Part shown: one piece after another, positions 9,435 through 17,939 of the stretch
How positions within the stretch are numbered: the first letter of the stretch is position 1
How the letters are laid out: each line of letters starts with the position of its first letter
NCBI GenBank assembly: GCA_944320845.1
Contig: CALUJA010000013.1
Coordinates: 23,146 to 87,145, forward strand
Direction: 5' to 3'
From: an uncultured Phocaeicola sp.
GTDB taxonomy: Bacteria > Bacteroidota > Bacteroidia > Bacteroidales > Bacteroidaceae
DNA: 64,000 nucleotides
The notes under the pieces: generated by a model
Database searches by the model: none
Told to the model about the DNA's origin: nothing
What the model saw: only the letters and a program-made list of their open reading frames with translations
Made by a program: the position numbers and the translations under genes

Positions 9435-9476
9435 AAGCCCGGACTGCCCCTACGGCAAGTCCGGGCTTTCTTTTTG
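9435..9476 (+). terminator. Terminator of the GH43-GH51 operon
   Basis: AAGCCCGGACT (9435-9445) pairs with AGTCCGGGCTT (9458-9468), with inner GCC/GGC pairing, and is followed by TCTTTTT. It lies 23 bp after the GH51 stop. Confidence 0.9.
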
Positions 9477-9562
9477 TCCGGGCATCGAAATGTTTAAGAG
9501 GATTAATCCGTCCGGCCGATTCCTTAATCTATGTTATAAAGCATTGTTTTCTGACCGGAATA

Positions 9563-9661
9563 TTTGCAGAATACAGAAAACTCCGTACCTTTGTACTGTG
9601 TTTTTCATAGTATTAGATTTAAGGTTAACAAAGGTTGGAGTACAGCGGTACTCCTTTTTTT
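9563..9661 (+). ncRNA. Candidate small RNA with its own promoter and terminator
   Basis: A near-consensus Bacteroidetes promoter is present: TTTG (9563-9566), 19-bp spacer, TACCTTTG (9586-9593). Transcription would begin near 9600. About 35 nt later a hairpin, GGAGTAC (9637-9643), loop AGCG, GTACTCC (9648-9654), is followed by seven T. The predicted transcript is about 60 nt with no convincing reading frame. The stretch around TTAGATTTAAGGTTAACAAA resembles a short element I have seen repeatedly in Bacteroides intergenic regions, but I cannot verify that here. It could also be a leader whose downstream gene was lost. Confidence 0.5.
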
Positions 9662-9716
9662 ATGCCCATACTCCGGCCTTCGGGCGACATCCCGGCAGAA
9701 AATCCGTTCAAACCCT

Positions 9717-9764
9717 ATATAAAGCAAGGCTCCGCTGTCTTCACAGCGGAGCCTTGCTTTATAT
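9717..9764. terminator. Bidirectional terminator between convergent operons
   Basis: A 22-bp perfect stem (9717-9738 with 9743-9764, core GCAAGGCTCCGCTG) with a CTTC loop lies between the plus-strand GH51 unit and the minus-strand gene ending at 9848. With the terminator at 9435 and the RNA-like unit at 9563 it fills the 436-bp gap, which holds no convincing protein gene. Confidence 0.75.
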
Positions 9765-9847
9765 GAAAAGATTTTATCGACCTGCCATACGGCATTTTCA
9801 CGGCGGCCAAACCTTGCCCGACCCAAGCCGGAAAAGCCTGACACGGC

Positions 9848-10636
9848 CTATTCACAGAATGCCGCCTTGATGATAAATCCGCCGGCACGGTCAATTCCCC
9901 ACAGGTTACCCTGTTCGTCCATCGAGATAGCCTGACCGGGGAAAGGCACCGGATAAGTGGCCGTCCACTTGAGCGTGCTTCCGCGCTCGGGAAGCTCCAG
10001 CACATAACACTCGGCAGCATCGTGCCCCGTACAGTAGAACCGGCCGTCCACCAATATGCCCCCTGAAAGGCTGCACGGACGCAGGCGCTTTATCAGTTCT
10101 GCGGGAAGAACCCACGCTTCTTGCTCTCTCCACTCGTCGTCGAACCTGACCAACTGCGACCATGACACATCACAACCCGGCTGACGGGCGTAGTTTTCAT
10201 AATGCGCGAAAAAGGCATACCAGCTGTCGCCCTTGCGCACCATCCATGTGCACGAGCCATAACGGATTCCCAAGCTGACACTCGACAAGTGCTCCAAGGT
10301 CTGGGCGTCGAGAATCTCTATGGAACTTGTCATCGGTATCCGGGGATAATTGGAGTTGACGCAATAAAGCCTGCCGTCTTCCACAAATCCGCTGTTCATG
10401 TGGATAATCGCTTCCGCATCGGTCTCCCTCCATTCCGCAAGGGAATCCCCTTCCAGCATATACTTTACAATGCAGCGGTTTGAGACGGCATACAGATATC
10501 CCCCGCCTACCACCGCGGCCTGCGTAGCCAAGCGATTAGGGATACGGGCCACCTCCTTGTAGCCCTGCGCATGCAGGCATGCGCCATAAAACAACCCTCC
10601 TGCAATGAGGAGGGTCTTGAATAAGGTCTTTTTCAT
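9848..10636 (-). CDS. Secreted protein of unknown function, possible beta-propeller
   Basis: This 262-aa protein starts with a signal peptide (MKKTLFKTLL..., cleavage after CLHAQ). The body has repeated short beta-strand patterns (GGGYLYAVSN, DGRLYCVNSN, DGRFYCTGHD, EQGNLWGIDR) spaced about 40-60 residues apart, as in a six-bladed propeller or quinoprotein-like fold. I see no known catalytic motif. It is the last gene of the SusC/SusD/phosphodiesterase operon, 29 bp after the DUF218 gene, so it may bind or process the same imported substrate in the periplasm. Function unknown. Confidence 0.7.
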   Translation of the reverse strand: MKKTLFKTLLIAGGLFYGACLHAQGYKEVARIPNRLATQAAVVGGGYLYAVSNRCIVKYMLEGDSLAEWRETDAEAIIHMNSGFVEDGRLYCVNSNYPRIPMTSSIEILDAQTLEHLSSVSLGIRYGSCTWMVRKGDSWYAFFAHYENYARQPGCDVSWSQLVRFDDEWREQEAWVLPAELIKRLRPCSLSGGILVDGRFYCTGHDAAECYVLELPERGSTLKWTATYPVPFPGQAISMDEQGNLWGIDRAGGFIIKAAFCE

Positions 10637-10665
10637 TTTCTGACTTATTAAAAACTTTTTCTTCC

Positions 10666-11904
10666 TTAAGGGTCAATCGGTTCGGTAGGGTCGATAATGA
10701 ACGACTCAGGCAGGGGAACAAACTCTATGACACGGGCAGACAGCCGTTTGCCGGCACGGTAGGGCACGAAGCCCAGTTCTCTCAGGCAGCGCTGAGGGAG
10801 AGAAGTTTCCGATGCCACATCATTGATGTGGGATTCTGAGGAAGTAGACAGCGCATAACGGTCGGCCGGGAAACCGCAGCGCAGCATGATGCGGGCGGCA
10901 TTGCGGTAATTGGTGGTGGTATGCCGGGCATGCGGCTCCATGATGATGGCACTCTCGGGCACCTGCCATACCTCCATCAGATAACGCTTCATCTCGCGCG
11001 CCTCATTGTAAGGGGTATGATAAGGATGCACCCTTCCTCCCGACAGGATGATGAAGGGAGCCTGGTGCTGCCGATAAAGCATGGCGGCATAAGCCGAGCG
11101 CAAGCGGCCTTCGGGACTGATGGCTTCGCGCGGATCTTCCGGACCGGCTCCGAGCACGAGTATGGCCGTATAGGGATAAGCATCCCAGTCTGTCAGCTTA
11201 ATCTGCGCATAGGCCTTCTTGTTTTCCGTTTCACCGAGCGGCTCGTAATCGAGCGCCTGCGAACGGTCATTCACATCAAGCAAGACGCGCACGGCCTTCA
11301 GCGGCACGGAATAAAAGGCGGGCGAAGCGCTGTTCCAGCAGACAATGTTCTGCTGGCAGGCCGGAAGAATCTCATGCACGAATCTCCGGCTGCGCACATC
11401 AAAGCCAATGGAGTCGATGGCGGGATAGTTCGGCTTGCGGGCAGCGGCATACACATCGATGGCATAGTTCATCCCCTCGGCATCCTGACGCCAGATTTTG
11501 CGCACAAGGTCGGCACCGGTCTCCTTATACTGCTGATAACAGCCGGAAGGAATGATATGCCGCGACAATATCCGGCCCAAAGCGTTGTCGGGCTTATAAA
11601 GTCCGGCCAGAGCATCGGCAGCCTTCGCCATTTCCTCTTCAGAAAACTTCATGGCGGCAACGCGGGCCTCTGTGGTGTTCGCCTTCTCCAGACGCTGCTG
11701 CTTGTCTTGCGCCATCTGCATCAAGGCGGAAGATGTGCGTATCAGCGAATCCGCATCCGCAAAATGCTGAAGCAAAGAGGTGAAATAATAGTTCTTGCCC
11801 TCTATCGTATGCGGAGCGACAATCTTGTAGTCCCGCTGAATCTGTGCCTGCGCAGGAAATGCAAGCAGGCATACGCCTAAAACAAAAAAACAAATCTTCT
11901 TCAT
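10666..11904 (-). CDS. DUF218 (YdcF/SanA/ElyC-type) secreted protein
   Basis: This 412-aa protein has a signal peptide (cleavage after AFPAQA), a helical N-terminal half, and a DUF218 domain from about residue 215: AILVLGAG, SPEGRLRSAYAAMLYRQ, PFIILSGGRVHPYHTPYNEA, a MEPHARHTTTNYRNA motif, and STSSESHIND. DUF218 proteins bind or process envelope precursors in E. coli (ElyC, SanA), but their chemistry is mostly unknown. Its start overlaps the phosphodiesterase stop by 4 bp (ATGA), so the two are probably translationally coupled. The long N-terminal extension is not seen in the short YdcF types, such as the protein at 21457. Confidence 0.8.
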   Translation of the reverse strand: MKKICFFVLGVCLLAFPAQAQIQRDYKIVAPHTIEGKNYYFTSLLQHFADADSLIRTSSALMQMAQDKQQRLEKANTTEARVAAMKFSEEEMAKAADALAGLYKPDNALGRILSRHIIPSGCYQQYKETGADLVRKIWRQDAEGMNYAIDVYAAARKPNYPAIDSIGFDVRSRRFVHEILPACQQNIVCWNSASPAFYSVPLKAVRVLLDVNDRSQALDYEPLGETENKKAYAQIKLTDWDAYPYTAILVLGAGPEDPREAISPEGRLRSAYAAMLYRQHQAPFIILSGGRVHPYHTPYNEAREMKRYLMEVWQVPESAIIMEPHARHTTTNYRNAARIMLRCGFPADRYALSTSSESHINDVASETSLPQRCLRELGFVPYRAGKRLSARVIEFVPLPESFIIDPTEPIDP

Positions 11905-12794
11905 CGTCTGTCACGTTTTTCCAGATAATCAATCAGTTCTGCCGGACGGTCGGTCTGTATCAGCGAAGCTCCCTGCTCCAGCAGCCATCCCCAGCTTTCG
12001 TCGGCCTGCTCCATCTCTACGGCACGGTCGTCATCATGTCCGGCGTTCAACGAAGGCCACAGCGAGTTCAGCCATACCTTAGAGCCGTTTGCCTTCACCT
12101 TCTTCAGCAGACGAAGCACATCGGGCGTCACTTCAGCGAAGCAGCACTCCATAGCAACGGGCTTCAGCGCCTTATAGCCGTCTATCATCTCTTCCGCTCC
12201 CGGTTGGTCGAGACTGACGATGGGCATATAGATTACTTTATCCAGCACATCCCCGTTTTCAGCCTTGACCTTTTCATACGGATACCCGGACTTGATGACC
12301 ACCTGGTCTACGGTTCCCGTCTTTTCCAACAAGGCATACACATCCTTGAAATAGTCATAACCCTTGTCTATATTGATTAGAATCTTCCCCTTGGTCAGGT
12401 CAAGCACTTCTTCAAGCGTAGGAATCGGATGGAAAGTCACGCGTCCGAGGCCGTTTTTCAAATGAAACCGGCGGATTTCCTCCAGCGTATAGTCAGAGGG
12501 TTTGCCCTTTCCGTCCGTCGTCCGGTCTATCGTATTGTCGTGCATGATAACCAGATGACCGTCTTTTGTCTTCTTCAAATCGATTTCTATCATATCCACT
12601 CCCATCTCTATGCAGTTCTTGAACGCCTGCAAGGAGTTTTCAGGAGCGTTTCTCCAGTCGCCCCGATGAGCGACAACCAATACTTTCTCCGATTTTGAAT
12701 CTTTCAATTCACGAACGAGAGTCTTTACGCTCTCCTGTGCGGAGAGCATAAAGACTGAGGAGAGAAAGCATATGAAACAAACTACTTTCTTCAT
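11901..12794 (-). CDS. Glycerophosphodiester phosphodiesterase (GDPD family)
   Basis: This 297-aa secreted enzyme hydrolyses glycerophosphodiesters to glycerol-3-phosphate and an alcohol. A signal peptide ends near MLSAQ. The family signature is complete: His43-Arg-Gly-Asp in VVAHRGDW, PENSLQAF, the metal pair Glu70/Asp72 in MIEIDLKKTKDG, and His85-Asp86 in MHDNTIDRTTDG. The C-terminal ASLIQTDRPAELIDYL closes the TIM barrel. It follows susD by 15 bp and overlaps the DUF218 gene, placing it in a SusC/SusD uptake operon. This suggests a phosphodiester-linked substrate (lipid head groups, teichoic-acid-like or phosphoglycan material), which is inference. Confidence 0.92.
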   Translation of the reverse strand: MKKVVCFICFLSSVFMLSAQESVKTLVRELKDSKSEKVLVVAHRGDWRNAPENSLQAFKNCIEMGVDMIEIDLKKTKDGHLVIMHDNTIDRTTDGKGKPSDYTLEEIRRFHLKNGLGRVTFHPIPTLEEVLDLTKGKILINIDKGYDYFKDVYALLEKTGTVDQVVIKSGYPYEKVKAENGDVLDKVIYMPIVSLDQPGAEEMIDGYKALKPVAMECCFAEVTPDVLRLLKKVKANGSKVWLNSLWPSLNAGHDDDRAVEMEQADESWGWLLEQGASLIQTDRPAELIDYLEKRDRR

Positions 12795-12809
12795 AATTAT
12801 GTGTGTGTT

Positions 12810-14378
12810 TTAGTATCCATCGTTCTGATACATACCTTCCGGATTGAGCAACCATTCATCGTATGGTATCGGATAGTAGATATCTGTCTCGGTAAAGTTC
12901 TGCAAGTTTGATATGCCATAGTCATCCTGGTCTTTCGAGTGCATATAATCCACCAGTTCCGAAGGCGTAAAGAAACGAAGCAGGTCAAACCAGCGCTGGT
13001 TCTCGAATGCAAGCTCGATGCGACGCTCATGCAAGATTGCCGTCTTCAGGTCAGAAAACCGGCTGCTATAGGCAGGATCCAGCATGGCAACATCATACGA
13101 CGGGACTCCCGCCCTCGCACGCACTTCATCCAAGTATTCAACCGCCTTGTCATCATCACCCAACGCCTCGTTCACTTCGGCCAGCATCAGGATAACATCG
13201 GCATATCGCAGGATAATCCAGTCATTGCCACCATACCCCAGTGACCCGGCAGCTTCGCTCAGGTCGCGGAACTTCATTACATAATAGCAGTTCTGGTCTG
13301 TCGAAAATCCTACCGAATATCCCCGACGGGGATCATCCCATCCGAATCCGTTCTCAACCGTCTCATATTCCTTTACCAAGTCCGGAGTAACCGCCAAACT
13401 GGGAATACCTTGCGACGGATACTGCGAGTTGGTGCTTGCTCCGCCCGGCTGGGTATTTGCAGCAATGGAAGAATGATAGTCCAAATCCCCCTGCCGATAT
13501 ACAATCTGGAACAGGATTTCAGGACAAGCGGACTTGTTGTTTACGTTAAACACACCGTTTGAAGCTTCCGGGTCGAAAGAAACCTCGCTCAAGCTGCCGA
13601 AGTCCTTCATATCATAGCACTGTTCCAGATAAGTCTTGGCGCTGTTCAGATATTCCGTTTCCTTTCCGTCATCGAGCACATGTGCCATTGTCAAATAGAC
13701 CTTGCCCAGCAGTCCCGCCATCGCAGCCTTGTTTGCACGGCCCTTTCCGCCTTCGTCCTGATGGTTCGGCAGCGTACTCTGTTCCAAACCGAACTTCAAA
13801 TCCTGTACAATCTGGTCATAGACCAAGGCTTTGTCCTCGCGATACGTATGCGCCTCAATCTGGTCAGGCGTTGAAAGATATTCTGTAACGAGTGGAGCAT
13901 CCCCCCACTTGCGGACAATGTCAAAATAAACCAATGCACGCACGAATCTTGCTTCGGCAATATCATTGTTTCTGTCGGCCTCAACCTCGTAGGTGATTTC
14001 TTCCGCTCCCTTTATGGCAAAGTTTGCGTTGTTTACCGCCTCGAACATCGCCGTCCAGTGACTTTTCAAATAAGTGTTGCTTGCAAGCAAAGAAAAATCA
14101 GTAAACTGGAAAGGCTCGCCAGACGAGGACTGGTTGTCCCAACGACCCGCATTGTCCGAGCGTTCCTCGGTATAGGCGGTACTTCCCTCTCCCATGCAGT
14201 ATCCAGACCGCAAGGACATATAGGCTCCGTTCACGGCACGCTCCACGTCGTTTTCCGTAGAGAAGAAGTGTTCTGCCACGATGTGGTTGGGGTCATTCTC
14301 TGTCAGAAAGTCTTCACAAGAGGTCAAAGACAAGACTCCGGCCGCCAGAAGTGATGCTAAATATATGTTCGTTTTCAT
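12810..14378 (-). CDS. SusD/RagB-family outer-membrane nutrient-binding lipoprotein
   Basis: This 522-aa protein has a lipoprotein signal with lipobox LTSC (Cys21) followed by EDFLTENDPN, typical of SusD. TPR-like helices contain YxTLRSGYxMGE-like and AEARFVRALVYFDIVRKWGDAPLV (the RagB SusD motif region), and the C-terminal half has ILRYADVILMLAEVNEALG and ILHERRIELAFENQRWFDLLRF, hallmarks of the family. It caps the SusC transporter directly upstream (18-bp gap) and presents ligand to it. The partner enzyme in the operon is a phosphodiesterase, not a glycoside hydrolase. Confidence 0.97.
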   Translation of the reverse strand: MKTNIYLASLLAAGVLSLTSCEDFLTENDPNHIVAEHFFSTENDVERAVNGAYMSLRSGYCMGEGSTAYTEERSDNAGRWDNQSSSGEPFQFTDFSLLASNTYLKSHWTAMFEAVNNANFAIKGAEEITYEVEADRNNDIAEARFVRALVYFDIVRKWGDAPLVTEYLSTPDQIEAHTYREDKALVYDQIVQDLKFGLEQSTLPNHQDEGGKGRANKAAMAGLLGKVYLTMAHVLDDGKETEYLNSAKTYLEQCYDMKDFGSLSEVSFDPEASNGVFNVNNKSACPEILFQIVYRQGDLDYHSSIAANTQPGGASTNSQYPSQGIPSLAVTPDLVKEYETVENGFGWDDPRRGYSVGFSTDQNCYYVMKFRDLSEAAGSLGYGGNDWIILRYADVILMLAEVNEALGDDDKAVEYLDEVRARAGVPSYDVAMLDPAYSSRFSDLKTAILHERRIELAFENQRWFDLLRFFTPSELVDYMHSKDQDDYGISNLQNFTETDIYYPIPYDEWLLNPEGMYQNDGY

Positions 14379-14395
14379 TTTTTATCGCTGTGTTT

Positions 14396-17300
14396 TTAGA
14401 ATGTTAACTGAATACCCATGTTATAAGCCCTCATCAAAGGATATTTTCCATAATCCACACCCGGAGTCAGGTTAGAGCCATTGTTGTAGTCCACCTCGGG
14501 ATTGTATCCCATATACTTGGTCACTGTAAACGGATTGTCCGTAGCTACGTAAAGGCGGAGATTGCTGATGACTCCCTTTGACCACTGGCTGATTTTCGGG
14601 AAAGAGTATCCGACCGTGATGTTGGTGCAGCGGAAGAACGATCCGTCTTGCAGATAAAAAGTAGAGAGACGGGTACTGTTGCTCTGCGTACCGCCGCGAG
14701 AAGCTTTATACACCCATCCGTTTCCGGGATTCTCCGGGTTGCGGTAACGATCGTCAACTACGGCGTACTGGTTGCCCGAACCTTCCATGTTGAAGAGATA
14801 GTAATCCTGTCCGTCAAGCACCTTGTTCCCGTAAGAACCATTGAACGAAGCACTGAAGTCCAAGTCCTTGTAGTTTCCGCTCAAGTTGAATCCGTAGGTA
14901 AACTTGGGATGCGGGTTGCCGATGACCGTCTTGTCGTCGTCGTTCACCACGCCATCGCCGTTTACATCCTCAAAATACAGGTCGCCCGGCTGTAAGGCAA
15001 TTGACTGCGACAATGAGCGGGGAGGCCCTTGCAGCTTGTATCCTTCGGGAAACTTGTTTCCGTTTGCCTTGTATACGGCATCATCGGCCGCCAGACCCGC
15101 CATATCGGCTTCGGTTACCATGCCTGCCACCTTGAATCCATAGAACATACCGATGGGTTGGCCTTCTTCTGTGATGTGAGTCATGTACGAACGCTCCGCA
15201 CCGTTGGTGATTATCGTATTATCACCCAAGTCAAGCACTTTATTGCGGTTTACAGAAATATTTCCGCTCAGGTTCAAATTAAAATCCCGTCCTGTCAAAA
15301 TGCGGGCATCCACCTGCAAATCGAAACCGGTGTTGCGGATCTTTGAGTCCGGCAAGTTGGTCAGCATGGAAGTTGCACCTGAGATGGCAGAGATAGGCTG
15401 CTCGAACAGCAGGTCTTTGGTATGGCTCAAATAATAGTTACCCGAGATGGCCAGACGGTTACTGAAGAGAGAAAGGTCGAATCCCACGTTATACTGTGAG
15501 GTAGACTCCCATCCGATGGCGTTATCCTTTACACCGCCCGGATACATGGCCGAACCGATGGTCCCGTTTCCAAATACCACACCGGTCGGTGAATTCATGA
15601 TAGCGGCATACTGATAGTTACCGATGTTGTTGTTACCGCTCATACCCCAGCTTGCGCGCAGTTTAAACGCGGTGCTTTCTCCTATATTATCTTTCCAGAA
15701 ATCTTCATTCGAGAGCGTCCATGCCGCAGAAACTGACGGGAAGTAGCCCCAACGGTTTTCCGGGCCGAAGAGAGAAGAGGCGTCTCCACGGAACGAAGCG
15801 GTGATATAATACTTGCTGGCGAAATTATAGTTCACACGGGCGAAATAGGAAAGCATAGTCCAGTTCGACTTGTATGTGTTGTTCAGCTGGATATTGCTTG
15901 GGTCTGCCCCGTGTCCGGTCACTTCGGTAATATGGTCGTCTTCATATCCGGTGGCCTTTACACCCAGAACATCTATCTGGTCTTTCTGTACAGAATAACC
16001 GGCTACACCGCTGAAATTATGGATATCGTTCCATGTCTTGTTATAGTTGGCCGTGAACTCAGCCAGGTAGTCCGATTGCAAAGTGGTGTTTGCTATTGCA
16101 TTGGCAGCCGCCTTTGCCTGATCGGAATACGGTTGGTTAGCACCGTCGGACAAGCTTGTCGGGCGATAGAACTCGTATTTCTCACTATAAGTATACATAC
16201 CCAGATTCGCCTTCAGGAAGAGGTTTTTCACCGGCTCGTAAGAAGCGGTCAAATTATAGGTATTGCGCACTCCGTTGCGGCGTATCTTCGTCTCCGTTGC
16301 CAGAGCCACGGGGTTTTCTATCTGTTGGAAAGCATATCCGCTTGAATAAGAAGTCATCTCTCCCTTTACCAACTGACCGTTTTCGTCGTAGCAGCGGAAA
16401 ATCGGAGCGTAAATCAAGGCTCCCAAGATCGGTCCCTGATGGAAACGGCCTTCCTGCACCTCACGGTTCCAGTTGGATGTACTTGAAAGGTTGGCTCCCA
16501 TCCTGAACTTGGAGCTGACTTCCACATCCAAGTTGGCACGCAGGTTCAGTCTTTTCTGTCCGGTAGACAGGATAATACCTTCCTGATTCTGATAAGCGGC
16601 ACTCACTTCATAGCGAATCTTGTCCGTTCCTCCGTTTACAGAAACGTGGTGACGCTGTGAAAGCGCATTGCGGTAGAGTTCGTCCTGCCAGTCGGTATCG
16701 TATTGCGGAGTGATGACCTGTGCCTTCTCAAAATCGTAAAGGAACTCCGGAATCATGACACCGGCTTCAGCCGAGCCCAGACGCTGTGCGCGCACATCGT
16801 TTGTATCGTGTATATAGGAATCCTGCCAACGGTCGCCCAACAGATTGCGGTAATTGTTGTTGCGTCCTTCCACCACCAAATCAGCAAACTGTGCCGAGTT
16901 GAGCAGGTCAATCTTCTTGGCAAGCTGGTTTACGCTCAATTGGAAGTTATAGTTCACCTTGGCCTTTCCTTCCTTTCCGCGCTTGGTAGTGATCAATACG
17001 ACACCTCCCGCTGCACGCGAACCGTAGATGGCGGCCGAAGCGGCATCCTTCAATACTTCGATTGACTCGATGTCTTCGGGATTCAGCATCAGGTCTTCGT
17101 TCGAGGGATAACCGTCAATCACGTAAAGCGGATCGGAACTGGCGTTGATTGATGCCACACCACGCACACGAATCTTCGTGTTTCCGTAAGGCGCGCCGCT
17201 CACCTGCGAAATCTGCACGCCCGAAACCTTACCTACGAGGCTTTGTCCCACGGTTGGAGTAGTGACATTCAACTCATTGGCCTTAACGCTCGAAACGGCT

Positions 17301-17677
17301 CCCACAAGGTCGGTCTTGCGCATGGTCTGATAACCTACTACCACCACTTCGTCGAGCGTTTCGGTATCCTCCTTCAAAATGATGTGAAGCTCCTTTCCCG
17401 GTTCGGCCTGCACGCTCTGAGTGGCATATCCGATATAGGAAATCTCCAGCGTGTGACTGTAGTCCTCAATCGTGAGGCTGAACCTACCGTCGATATCGGT
17501 AATCGTACCGTTCTGAGTGCCCTTTTCAAAGACACTTGCACCAATGATAGCCATGCCGCTTTCATCGGTCACAACTCCTTTTACCACGTAATCGGAGGGA
17601 TCGGCTGCCTGTATGGGCACATTCAGCATGCACAGCAGGCCAAGCATTAAGAATAATAAATTAACTGCTTTTTTCAT
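14396..17677 (-). CDS. SusC/RagA-family TonB-dependent outer-membrane transporter
   Basis: This 1093-aa transporter has a signal peptide (cleavage near VPIQAA), a carboxypeptidase-regulatory-like domain (about residues 30-110, GVVTDESGMAIIGASVF...GRFSLTI), a TonB-like LDEVVVVGY motif, and a plug domain (MRKTDLVGAVSSV, RGVASINASSDPLYVIDGYP, IEVLKDAASAAIYGSRAAGG). A 22-strand-type barrel follows, ending in aromatic YNMGIQLTF. No N-terminal STN domain is present, so sigma/anti-sigma signalling is unlikely. It forms the import complex with the SusD protein downstream and is the first gene of the operon. Confidence 0.97.
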   Translation of the reverse strand: MKKAVNLLFLMLGLLCMLNVPIQAADPSDYVVKGVVTDESGMAIIGASVFEKGTQNGTITDIDGRFSLTIEDYSHTLEISYIGYATQSVQAEPGKELHIILKEDTETLDEVVVVGYQTMRKTDLVGAVSSVKANELNVTTPTVGQSLVGKVSGVQISQVSGAPYGNTKIRVRGVASINASSDPLYVIDGYPSNEDLMLNPEDIESIEVLKDAASAAIYGSRAAGGVVLITTKRGKEGKAKVNYNFQLSVNQLAKKIDLLNSAQFADLVVEGRNNNYRNLLGDRWQDSYIHDTNDVRAQRLGSAEAGVMIPEFLYDFEKAQVITPQYDTDWQDELYRNALSQRHHVSVNGGTDKIRYEVSAAYQNQEGIILSTGQKRLNLRANLDVEVSSKFRMGANLSSTSNWNREVQEGRFHQGPILGALIYAPIFRCYDENGQLVKGEMTSYSSGYAFQQIENPVALATETKIRRNGVRNTYNLTASYEPVKNLFLKANLGMYTYSEKYEFYRPTSLSDGANQPYSDQAKAAANAIANTTLQSDYLAEFTANYNKTWNDIHNFSGVAGYSVQKDQIDVLGVKATGYEDDHITEVTGHGADPSNIQLNNTYKSNWTMLSYFARVNYNFASKYYITASFRGDASSLFGPENRWGYFPSVSAAWTLSNEDFWKDNIGESTAFKLRASWGMSGNNNIGNYQYAAIMNSPTGVVFGNGTIGSAMYPGGVKDNAIGWESTSQYNVGFDLSLFSNRLAISGNYYLSHTKDLLFEQPISAISGATSMLTNLPDSKIRNTGFDLQVDARILTGRDFNLNLSGNISVNRNKVLDLGDNTIITNGAERSYMTHITEEGQPIGMFYGFKVAGMVTEADMAGLAADDAVYKANGNKFPEGYKLQGPPRSLSQSIALQPGDLYFEDVNGDGVVNDDDKTVIGNPHPKFTYGFNLSGNYKDLDFSASFNGSYGNKVLDGQDYYLFNMEGSGNQYAVVDDRYRNPENPGNGWVYKASRGGTQSNSTRLSTFYLQDGSFFRCTNITVGYSFPKISQWSKGVISNLRLYVATDNPFTVTKYMGYNPEVDYNNGSNLTPGVDYGKYPLMRAYNMGIQLTF

Positions 17678-17705
17678 ACTTTTTTAGTGTATTATAAATT
17701 CACCG

Positions 17706-17713
17706 CAAAGGTA
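17706..17713 (-). promoter_or_regulatory. Putative -7 box of the susC operon
   Basis: TACCTTTG on the minus strand, 29 bp before the susC start codon, matches the Bacteroidetes -7 consensus TAnnTTTG. No clear TTTG is seen 19-21 bp upstream, so activation may need another factor. The TCCACC tandem motif of the HTCS locus is absent here. Confidence 0.5.
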
Positions 17714-17874
17714 TGGGCAGCTATTTACAAGAGGATTGCAGGATAATTAAATGCAAATTTCAATAAAATTACAAAATTATTTCAATGCAGACCCGCCATA
17801 TCCAGGCACCAACTCCGGATATTCTCCTTGCAAGAAACAAATCTGACGCGGTCAATCATGCATCCGGCAAGCAT

Positions 17875-17915
17875 AAAAAAAGAGGCTTCCCGCTGCAATT
17901 GCAGCAGAAAGCCTC
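17875..17915 (-). terminator. Terminator of cysS
   Basis: On the minus strand, 25 bp past the cysS stop, GAGGCTT/AAGCCTC arms enclose the palindrome GCTGCAATTGCAGC and are followed by seven T (plus-strand A run at 17875-17881). Confidence 0.85.
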
Positions 17916-17939
17916 ACATTTTTTATATATGATAAAGGA

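Noticed and set aside
9490-9870. Plus-strand 126-residue frame after GH51
   Set aside because: It runs through the promoter, hairpin and terminator of the RNA-like unit and through a 22-bp palindrome, so it is very unlikely to be coding.
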